From an uncultured Alphaproteobacteria bacterium (GTDB lineage Bacteria; Pseudomonadota; Alphaproteobacteria; RF32; CAG-239), in assembly GCA_910587405.1 (NCBI GenBank), contig CAJUKS010000002.1, positions 179,899 to 243,898 on the forward strand: a stretch of 64,000 nucleotides of DNA, read 5' to 3'. The notes beneath the pieces were generated by a model. It was not told the origin of the DNA. It did not search any database and saw nothing but the letters and a program-made list of their open reading frames with translations. Positions 58,645-64,000 of this stretch are shown here, one piece after another (the stretch's first letter is position 1; each line of letters begins with the position of its first letter). The position numbers and the translations under genes were made by a program.

Positions 58645-59784
58645 ATGTATAAACCGTATAAACTGGGACTGCATAATCCAAACCTCAGTTTTCGCGAGAA
58701 ACTGTATAATCTCAATGTGCCTTACTTTCTGCTGATCTCGCTGTTGGCGGCAACCGGAGTTATGATGCTGTATTCGGCAGCCAACGGCAGTTGGGAAGGT
58801 TGGGCGGTTAATCACGCCTTGCGGTTTGCAATGGGTTTTGCGGTGATGTTTATTGCCGCGATGATTGACATTAAGGTTTATCTGCGGTGGACTTATCCGT
58901 TTTATTTTGCGGTTTTGGTTTTGCTGATTGTGGTAGAAGCTGCCGGTTATACCGGAATGGGGGCAACCCGTTGGATCGATCTCAAGTTTATCAAGCTTCA
59001 GCCTTCGGAATTGATGAAAATTGCTTTGGTCATGGCGTTGGCCAAATATTTTCATACTACCACCCTGCAAAGTATTGAAACGATCCGCGGCATTGTTCCG
59101 CCGTTGTTGATGGCGATGGTGCCGGCTTTGCTGATCATGGCCCAGCCTGATCTGGGAACCGCCCTGATGATTATTTTTACCACCGGGGTCATTTTGTTTG
59201 TGGTTGGGGTTCAGGTATGGAAATTTGTTGCCTTGGCCGGCATGGCCGCGGTTTTGATGCCGGTCGGATGGCATTTTTTGCACGATTATCAGCGGCAGCG
59301 GGTTCTGACTTTTCTTGACCCGGAGCGCGATCCGTTGGGAGCCGGTTATCATATCATGCAGTCTAAAATCGCGTTGGGATCGGGCGGTGTTTTCGGTAAG
59401 GGTTTTTTGAAGGGAACCCAAAGTCATCTTAACTTTTTGCCCGAAAAACATACCGATTTCATTTTTACGATGCTGTCGGAAGAGTTTGGCCTGATCGGCG
59501 GAATTCTGGTGGTGCTGGTTAATATGGCGATTTTGGCTTACAGTTATTCCTTTGCGCTGAAAACCACCAGTTATTTCGGCAAATTGCTGATTATCGGTTT
59601 GGCCACCAACTATTTTTTATATGTGTTTATCAATATTGCGATGGTGCTTGGGCTGTTGCCGGTGGTCGGGGTGCCGCTGCCGCTGATTTCTTACGGCGGA
59701 ACGGTGATTTTGTCGGTGACGGCCAGTTTCGGCATTATTATGGCGGTTTATATCAACCGCGAAACCAACCTCGGCAAGGAATAA
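58645..59784 (+). CDS. rodA: Peptidoglycan glycosyltransferase RodA
   Basis: RodA is the SEDS-family glycosyltransferase paired with PBP2. The 379-residue membrane protein has ten hydrophobic segments. Family motifs are GATRWIDLKFIKLQPSELMKI near 110, QPDLGTALMI near 170 and LPEKHTDFIFTMLSEEFGLIGG near 270, and VGVPLPLISYGGTVILSVTASFGI near the end. The operon ends with a clear hairpin at 59815. Confidence 0.96.
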   Translation: MYKPYKLGLHNPNLSFREKLYNLNVPYFLLISLLAATGVMMLYSAANGSWEGWAVNHALRFAMGFAVMFIAAMIDIKVYLRWTYPFYFAVLVLLIVVEAAGYTGMGATRWIDLKFIKLQPSELMKIALVMALAKYFHTTTLQSIETIRGIVPPLLMAMVPALLIMAQPDLGTALMIIFTTGVILFVVGVQVWKFVALAGMAAVLMPVGWHFLHDYQRQRVLTFLDPERDPLGAGYHIMQSKIALGSGGVFGKGFLKGTQSHLNFLPEKHTDFIFTMLSEEFGLIGGILVVLVNMAILAYSYSFALKTTSYFGKLLIIGLATNYFLYVFINIAMVLGLLPVVGVPLPLISYGGTVILSVTASFGIIMAVYINRETNLGKE

Positions 59785-59814
59785 CCGGGCGGTGAGAAAG
59801 ACTTAAGATAAAAT

Positions 59815-59841
59815 AAAACCCCGGGTTTCCGGGGTTTTTTA
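59815..59841 (+). terminator. Intrinsic terminator after rodA
   Basis: A 10-bp stem AAAACCCCGG, loop GTTT, then CCGGGGTTTT with further T; it probably also serves the convergent lipoprotein gene. Confidence 0.9.
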
Positions 59842-59858
59842 TGATTAAAGGCAATTGA

Positions 59859-60947
59859 TTATTTTACAAAAATCCAAACTTCGGCGCTGTCGGTTTTGGC
59901 GTCGGTTTTGGCACTTAAATTGACGTTTGCCGGGGTGACGCCCATAGCGGTGATTTCGGCAAAGATTTTTTCCGCATGCTGCCGGGCTTTTGACTGTGAA
60001 GCCGGTGCGGAGACGGCAACAACGTCAAAAACGGCGCCGCTTTTACGTTTGAGAGTCGCTTTTACCGCGGTGCTCAGACCTTCTTTGTAACTGACATTGT
60101 CTTTTTTGAATTTGGCCACGAACAACGGTTTGGCATTCGGTACCGCAGCGGGCTGTGCGGCAGCGGGGGCAATTACCGCCCGTGAAGGCGTCGGTTTGCC
60201 GAACAGGGCCGGACGATTGTAAACCGGTGCCGGCGCGTTTTTAAAGCTGCCGGTGCGGATGGCCGCGTTCAGACGGCTGAGCTGGCTTTGAGCCGAAGCC
60301 AGATATTGCTGTTGGCGGGCGGAATCGTCGGTTACCTGATTATTGAGACTGTTGATGGTAACCGAAAGCTGTTCAGCTTCGTTTTGCAGTACCCGCAACT
60401 GACGATGGTCTTCGTCGACCGCACCCGAGATGTGGAAAGCGGCGCGGACGGAATCGATCAAATAAACGGTAGAGGTGGCGTCGTTGGACACTTTTACCGA
60501 CAGGTTGTCAAGAGCGTTGGCATTGAGCGACATCGTCTGCACGTTGTTTTGTGCCTGTTGCAACATATTGTAAAGGTTGGGGTTGCCCGGAGTGGTGCCG
60601 ATCTGCAGTTTGGTCTCTATGCTGCCGACGGTTTTGTTATATTGAGTGGAATTAGCTGCAATATTTTTTTGAATTCTATTCAGTTCTTCGCGGTTGATCT
60701 GATGCGAAACTTTAATTTGTTCGAGTTCCTGACGGAAGGCAATGATTTTCTGCCCGACGAAAGTTCCGGTGTTGGCGCCGCGGGCGTCTTCGTATGAGCC
60801 GCTGCGGACAACGATGTTGCCGTTGGTGCGGGTGTCTTCCTGCGAATCGCTGCCCAGAAGAGAAGGGAACCATCCGTCGGGACCGGCACATGCCGAAGTA
60901 AGGACAACCGTAGAGGCGACCAGTAATTTTAGTACAGTGTTTTTCAT
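59859..60947 (-). CDS. Unrecognised outer-membrane lipoprotein
   Basis: A 362-residue protein with a signal peptide ending in a lipobox (LTSAC, Cys20), so it is lipid-anchored. After a low-complexity stretch (about 25-60) a long helical region of about 150 residues, rich in Gln, Asn and Leu heptad-like spacing (FRQELEQIKVSHQINREELNRIQK), follows; then a Pro/Ala linker and a C-terminal domain of about 100 residues (FDVVAVSAPASQSKARQHAEKIFAEITAMGV...SAEVWIFVK) whose pattern recalls the alpha/beta end of OmpA-like domains. I do not recognise the family. It converges with the mre-rod operon and is upstream of nothing known. Confidence 0.65.
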   Translation of the reverse strand: MKNTVLKLLVASTVVLTSACAGPDGWFPSLLGSDSQEDTRTNGNIVVRSGSYEDARGANTGTFVGQKIIAFRQELEQIKVSHQINREELNRIQKNIAANSTQYNKTVGSIETKLQIGTTPGNPNLYNMLQQAQNNVQTMSLNANALDNLSVKVSNDATSTVYLIDSVRAAFHISGAVDEDHRQLRVLQNEAEQLSVTINSLNNQVTDDSARQQQYLASAQSQLSRLNAAIRTGSFKNAPAPVYNRPALFGKPTPSRAVIAPAAAQPAAVPNAKPLFVAKFKKDNVSYKEGLSTAVKATLKRKSGAVFDVVAVSAPASQSKARQHAEKIFAEITAMGVTPANVNLSAKTDAKTDSAEVWIFVK

Positions 60948-61104
60948 GTAATCAGCTACCTTATCAATATATTTAAATATATAACCTAATGTTTTTTTAC
61001 ACTTTTCCGCTTGAATGTAAAGACAATTTTACCATAAGCAAATAAGTATTTTTACACCTGCGGTTATATTTAACAGAAAAAAATTAAATTTGTTTAAATT
61101 TTGC

Positions 61105-61133
61105 TTGCAAAAAAAAATAAAAGGCTGTATTAA
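61105..61133 (+). promoter_or_regulatory. Sigma-70-type promoter of tRNA-Arg
   Basis: TTGCAA (61105-61110) and TATTAA (61128-61133) with exactly 17 bases between, 22 bases before the tRNA 5' end. Confidence 0.6.
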
Positions 61134-61155
61134 AGCTGATGTAAAGCAAAAAGAT

Positions 61156-61232
61156 GCGCCCGTAGCTCAATTGGATAGAGCATCTGACTACGGATCAGAA
61201 GGTTGTGAGTTCGAATCCCGCCGGGCGCGCCA
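61156..61232 (+). tRNA. tRNA-Arg (anticodon ACG)
   Basis: A 77-base tRNA. Acceptor stem GCGCCCG pairs with CGGGCGC, discriminator G, encoded CCA at 61230-61232. D-loop AATTGGAT, anticodon stem TCTGA/TCAGA with loop CTACGGA, so the anticodon is ACG (inosine at 34 expected, reads CGU/C/A). The T-arm has TTCGAAT; one T-stem pair is an A-C mismatch. A hairpin terminator follows. Phage-like genes start just beyond, so this tRNA is the probable integration site. Confidence 0.95.
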
Positions 61233-61234
61233 TA

Positions 61235-61264
61235 AAAAACACCCCTCTTGGGGGTGTTTTTTTA
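61235..61264 (+). terminator. Intrinsic terminator after tRNA-Arg
   Basis: AAAACACCCC (about 61236-61245), a short loop, then GGGGTGTTTTTTT. Two further GC-rich hairpins follow within 80 bases (CCCCGG/CGGGGG near 61279-61295). Confidence 0.85.
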
Positions 61265-61347
61265 TGGCCTTGCCAAAACCCCGGATCATTCGGGGGATCT
61301 TTTTATCGTGAAAACCCCGGACTGGCCGGGTGTAGCACGCCGGGGGA

Positions 61348-61481
61348 TTTTAGACTTTTACCCTGTTGTTTTTAGACTTTCGCGGTCTTTTCTAGACTCT
61401 TTTTTAGGCTTTTTCACTCCGATTTCGTGGTTGTCTAAATTTAAATACATCGTTTTTAAATCCTCCCGTTTTTAGACTCTT
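61348..61481. repeat. TAGACTYTT direct repeats at the tRNA side of the phage element
   Basis: Four copies of TTTTAGACT(T/C)T(T) begin at about 61348, 61370, 61390 and 61470 in one orientation; the first three are 20-22 bases apart. A fifth, in 63008-63018, is in coding sequence and may be chance. Phage integrases of the tyrosine class use such arm-type repeats beside att sites. Confidence 0.6.
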
Positions 61482-61543
61482 GCGGGGGTGTTTTCTGCCC
61501 CGCAAGAGGTTTTAATTTTAAGGTCGGGATATAATACAGGCAC

Positions 61544-62374
61544 TTATAACCGGCTTAAGTCAACGTTACTGATTAGCAGTTCGCTGGCTTTTTTTCCGGG
61601 TTGAAGACCGGTTGTGTAGAGTGTTTGCACTTCTTTTATATAAAAAGCCTTAAATATACGGCGAATCTCCGGCACGTCATTGATAGACAGGATAAAACGG
61701 CCTTTAATTCCTTTTAAGAGTTTAGCCAGTTCGTCAAAATCGGTCTTGCCAAATATGCCTTTACCATAGTCATTTTCACAGCCCCAGTAAGGCGGGTCGA
61801 GGTAAAATAATGTGTCCGGACGGTCATACCGAGTTATAAACTCTTGATACGGCAGGCATTCAATATAAACACCGACTAAACGTTTATGTAATTCTTGAAT
61901 TTGCGAAATGAGGCGTTCGGCATTAAATCTTCCTGGTCGGTCTAATGCAACTCCGAAAACCTGGCTAAATGTCTTGCCTCCGAAAGCATTTTTTTGAATA
62001 TACAAGTATCTGACGGCTCGCTCCAGCTCGGTCAAGAGTAGCGGCGGGGTGGCAAGCATACGTTTGAACTCGGCCCGGCTGCAAATCTTAAATTTCAGCA
62101 TATCGGCCAGATAATTCGGAAACTTTTCAACCATACGAAACATATTAATAATTTCGCTATTGATGTCGTTGATAGCCTCGCACTTTGGCTTTTGGGTTCG
62201 TCTAAAGAAAATGCCGCCCATGCCCATAAACGGCTCACAATATATGTTGTGCGGGATTTTTTCTATTAAAGGAACTATAGTCTTGGCCAGCAACCGCTTG
62301 CCGCCTAAATAAGCCGCAATCGGGTTTATTGGTTTAACTGAATTAATAATATTTTGTGTTGACTCTGTTCTCAT
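61544..62374 (-). CDS. DNA adenine methyltransferase, Dam-type (D12 class)
   Basis: A 276-residue orphan N6-adenine methylase. The N-terminal SAM motif is KPINPIAAYLGGKRLLAKTIVPLI with FMGMGGIFFRR; the catalytic DPPY motif is in FYLDPPYWGCENDYG near 190; the CEAINDINSEIINMFRM block is also typical. GAAAGGAAG precedes the ATG. No restriction endonuclease is adjacent, so protection of phage DNA or gene regulation is likely. The recognition site cannot be read from the sequence. It is the leftmost phage-element gene. Confidence 0.88.
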   Translation of the reverse strand: MRTESTQNIINSVKPINPIAAYLGGKRLLAKTIVPLIEKIPHNIYCEPFMGMGGIFFRRTQKPKCEAINDINSEIINMFRMVEKFPNYLADMLKFKICSRAEFKRMLATPPLLLTELERAVRYLYIQKNAFGGKTFSQVFGVALDRPGRFNAERLISQIQELHKRLVGVYIECLPYQEFITRYDRPDTLFYLDPPYWGCENDYGKGIFGKTDFDELAKLLKGIKGRFILSINDVPEIRRIFKAFYIKEVQTLYTTGLQPGKKASELLISNVDLSRL

Positions 62375-62511
62375 TTTGTTCTACTTCCTTTCTGCATTTT
62401 AATTAAGATGTTAAAGAGTAGGAAGCCAGCCCGCGCGGGGCTTTCTCTGGCAGAATCGCGAGTTCTGTCGGCGGGGCGTTGGCGCGCCCCGTCCTTTTTT
62501 ATAATAATAAG

Positions 62512-62742
62512 TTATTGGCAAAAGGCCGGCAGTTGCCGGACTTTATAAAGCCTGTTAAGCCATTCGTTCATGACGGCCCGGTCTTCTGCGGTCAGCTTGC
62601 GATAAACGCCGGCAACCGGCTTTCCTCCAACCGGCCAGGCGATACAGCCGGTGTTACAGCTTGCCGGCGTCGAGCAGCTGCACAATGGCATCATCAGCAA
62701 GATTAGGCTTAGCCAAAATATCAGTCGCGCAAGTCTTTTCAT
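62512..62742 (-). CDS. Rz1-like outer-membrane spanin lipoprotein
   Basis: A 76-residue lipoprotein from ATG 62742, preceded by a strong AAAAGGAGG Shine-Dalgarno. Signal RLIFWLSLILLMMP ends in the lipobox LCSC (Cys23). The mature part is short, Pro- and Gly-containing, with WPVGGKPVAGVYRKLTAEDR. Its first 89 bases lie within the 3' part of the next upstream gene in another frame, the hallmark of Rz/Rz1 spanin pairs that fuse the inner and outer membranes in the last step of lysis. A longer frame to 62838 is rejected. Confidence 0.72.
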   Translation of the reverse strand: MKRLARLIFWLSLILLMMPLCSCSTPASCNTGCIAWPVGGKPVAGVYRKLTAEDRAVMNEWLNRLYKVRQLPAFCQ

Positions 62743-62860
62743 ATTTGATGACCTCCTTTTCCTTAGTGATATATTTGATTTCGGCCTTGGTGGTACCGAG
62801 CCAGTAGGCGAAAGCCCAGGAAGCCAGCAGGGCTGCAATTAAAACAATTGGTTTGCGCAT
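62654..62860 (-). CDS. Short Rz-like inner-membrane spanin
   Basis: A 68-residue protein: N-terminal membrane helix (about 5-20, VLIAALLASWAFAYWL) then a charged periplasmic stretch TKAEIKYITKEKEVIKYEKTC. That KAEIKYITKEKEV pattern recalls phage i-spanins, but it is much shorter than lambda Rz, so the assignment depends on the overlapping lipoprotein. GGAGGCG precedes ATG 62860, and the start overlaps the end of the next upstream gene. Confidence 0.6.
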   Translation of the reverse strand: MRKPIVLIAALLASWAFAYWLGTTKAEIKYITKEKEVIKYEKTCATDILAKPNLADDAIVQLLDAGKL

Positions 62861-63024
62861 AACGCCTCCATTACTTTGCCGGCAAGGTTTAAGAAATTAA
62901 TTCGGATTTCCGGGCTTAACAAAGCCAAAACAAACGCCAACAGCAGGATAATCAGAATTAAAAACTGCGTCCGGCTTAAACGTCCCAGCTGTCTGATAAC
63001 GGTTGTTTTTAGACTTTTCACCAT
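62839..63024 (-). CDS. Small single-span membrane protein, holin-like position
   Basis: A 61-residue protein from ATG 63024, overlapping the upstream gene stop by a few bases. One strong membrane helix (about 20-38, FLILIILLLAFVLALLSPEI) is preceded by a basic segment. It lies directly before the spanin pair, a usual place for holins or antiholins, but nothing in the sequence proves this. The longer frame to 63090 runs into the upstream gene and is not preferred. Confidence 0.5.
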   Translation of the reverse strand: MVKSLKTTVIRQLGRLSRTQFLILIILLLAFVLALLSPEIRINFLNLAGKVMEALCANQLF

Positions 63025-63602
63025 GCCAAAAACACTCCAAAGACAAAGCCGTAAACGATTTCGGCCAGATTTTTCGGCTCGCCGCACCATGCCGGCAGTT
63101 TGTATAACCCCGGAAAATGGTCAAACAGCCACCAGCTGCCGTAATAAATCGGAGAACCGGCAAGGCCGATAAGGATAAACGACCAGTCCCCGAGGGCGGC
63201 TGCCGGGACAATCATCGGCAACCCGTAACGCAGCCAGCCATACCACCAGTCATAATATCCGGTATATTTAGCTTTGCCCAGTTTATCATAAACCAAGTCT
63301 AACGGTACCCGAAACCAGCGGTCGTAGCTTTCAGCGGTTTGAATTTGGTTTCGGCCGCAATCCAAAATCTCACCCACTGCCCGGCTCCAGAACTGAAGCT
63401 GAATCCAGACGGACAAACATAAAGCCAACCAGGCATTCGTGCGGTCAAACAGGGTCAGAAACAAAGTCATAACCATGACAAAAGTTTGCAGGCCGCGGCT
63501 GTCGAACACTTTATATATATGCGAACCTTCTTTGAAGGGGTTAAATCCGCCAAACCAGCGGCGCAGGAACGCCCAGAACAAACCGTTAAGCATTGTCAAC
63601 AT
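63018..63602 (-). CDS. Phage-element membrane protein of unknown function
   Basis: A 194-residue protein from ATG 63602, with an AGGAGGG Shine-Dalgarno 7 bases upstream; a longer frame to 63674 lacks one. It is Trp- and Tyr-rich with three or four hydrophobic segments (about 35-65, 125-150 and 175-194; ends AEIVYGFVFGVFLAW) and a Trp/Tyr-rich middle (YYDWWYGWLRYG). I do not recognise a family. It overlaps the partial upstream gene by 17 bases, so it belongs to the same late transcript. Confidence 0.6.
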   Translation of the reverse strand: MLTMLNGLFWAFLRRWFGGFNPFKEGSHIYKVFDSRGLQTFVMVMTLFLTLFDRTNAWLALCLSVWIQLQFWSRAVGEILDCGRNQIQTAESYDRWFRVPLDLVYDKLGKAKYTGYYDWWYGWLRYGLPMIVPAAALGDWSFILIGLAGSPIYYGSWWLFDHFPGLYKLPAWCGEPKNLAEIVYGFVFGVFLAW

Positions 63603-64000
63603 TGGCACCCTCCTTTTCATCTTCCGGATACATGGTTTTGATTTGGGCGCGCAGCCGGTCGATTTTTTCTTCAATGGCTTTCAAGTCTTCCGCCGGATAG
63701 CCTTTGCGGGTTTTGTAGGCGAGTTCGGCCTCCATTCCGTCGGTAATGGCAAGATAAGCCTGCCGCCGCTGCTCCTCGGCCGGCACGGTGATTTCCTCTT
63801 CCTGTTCGGAGATAACTTCCTGCCAGCTTTGATAAATAATGCCGTCCCGGATGTCATAAACTGTATTATAGTTTTTACCGTCGGCCGGATATTCAGCGGA
63901 AACAAACGGCAGATAGCCGTCAGCTCCTAACAACTTGGCATCGGAAAAATAGTTGATAATTCCTCTGGTGTTGTCATTGACTGGCGGAAATTCAACTGTA
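63586..64000 (-). CDS. Phage-element protein, 5' part outside the window (partial)
   Basis: The frame is open to the right edge and reads TVEFPPVNDNTRGIINYFSD before the first internal start at 63933. About 137 residues are visible. The C-terminal 60 residues are charged and helical (EEEITVPAEEQRRQAYLAI, then KAIEEKIDRLRAQIKTM), as in the assembly or tail-associated proteins of many phages; the family is not identified. It overlaps the next gene, so both are in one late operon. Confidence 0.6.
   Translation of the reverse strand, partial: TVEFPPVNDNTRGIINYFSDAKLLGADGYLPFVSAEYPADGKNYNTVYDIRDGIIYQSWQEVISEQEEEITVPAEEQRRQAYLAITDGMEAELAYKTRKGYPAEDLKAIEEKIDRLRAQIKTMYPEDEKEGANVDNA

Larger units (their letters stand above)
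61233..64000. mobile_element. Left part of a prophage or phage-like element next to tRNA-Arg
   Basis: From the tRNA 3' end to the window edge all genes are leftward and phage-like: a partial structural-looking gene, two small membrane proteins, an overlapping spanin-type pair and a Dam-type methylase. No integrase, terminase or capsid gene is visible, so the rest lies outside. The stretch 61265-61543 has no gene but holds several short direct repeats. Confidence 0.65.

Noticed and set aside
57946..59451. 501-residue frame on the minus strand
   Set aside because: Antisense to mrdA and rodA, with a Gln/His/Arg-rich composition typical of shadow frames.
61090..61311. 73-residue frame across the tRNA gene
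   Set aside because: The translation (APVAQLDRASDYGSEGC...) is the familiar spurious product of a tRNA-Arg gene.
62471..62500. GC-rich hairpin with T-run between the methylase and spanin genes
   Set aside because: The T-run is on the plus strand while all neighbouring genes are leftward, so it cannot serve as their terminator; a role could not be assigned.

Overview
The window is a chromosomal segment of a Gram-negative bacterium, most likely an alphaproteobacterium from an uncultivated, host-associated lineage. The evidence is gene order and family type: dnaX-ybaB-recR behind a 4.5S RNA, lppC divergent from rsmI-yraN, a short alphaproteobacterial-type HPr kinase, rho-mnmE-mnmG-rsmG-parA-parB, coaE-dnaQ, addB-addA-trxA, and a mitofilin-like gene divergent from tsaD. 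GC content looks close to one half and gene density is high. No 16S rRNA is present, so the exact taxon is open.

Left arm (1-24.6 kb): partial tsaB; yraN/rsmI; an LppC-type lipoprotein; 4.5S RNA with dnaX-ybaB-recR; an exported ankyrin-like protein. A long leftward run follows: SNase-like protein, tsaE, hprK, mlaE, mlaF, radA, cvpA. Next is the partition and tRNA-modification cluster (rho, mnmE, mnmG, rsmG, parA, parB), with two perfect 16-bp parS sites inside rsmG and mnmG coding sequence. It is interrupted by an HD-PHP-PHP phosphoesterase cassette and by three rightward genes: a methyltransferase, a HAD phosphatase and a membrane protein.

Centre (24.6-25.1 kb): a 0.5-kb AT-rich gap between divergent rho and coaE carries one perfect and several degenerate DnaA boxes and a TTAA-N7-TTAAC CtrA-type motif. 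By synteny this is the expected place of the chromosome origin. Small hand-sampled base counts suggest that + strand genes turn from C-rich to G-rich across it.

Right arm (25.1-61 kb): coaE-dnaQ; an ADP-dependent sugar kinase family gene overlapping a Mic60-like gene; tsaD-nth; a large autotransporter with Pmp-like GGA(I/V) repeats and a long inverted-repeat pair upstream; fabD-fabG; a HIT protein with ftsK and a 123-bp tandem repeat; a DMT-like transporter; addB-addA-trxA; rph-rdgB; typA; a 2[4Fe-4S] ferredoxin; htpG behind a heat-shock-type promoter; an SPFH/prohibitin gene with foreign codon usage; the rod-shape operon mreC-mreD-mrdA-rodA; and an unknown lipoprotein.

Right end (61.2-64 kb): a prophage or phage-like element abuts tRNA-Arg(ACG). 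It carries short TAGACT-type direct repeats that could be integrase arm sites, a Dam-type adenine methylase, an overlapping two-component spanin pair, small membrane proteins and a partial structural or tail-like gene running off the window.

The most interesting points are the origin candidate with its CtrA-like box, the autotransporter inverted repeats (possible invertible promoter), the dnaX slippery run, the ADP-dependent kinase and Mic60-like pair, the foreign SPFH module, and the HD-PHP-PHP cassette. I found no CRISPR array, no insertion sequence and no clear undescribed multi-gene defence system.
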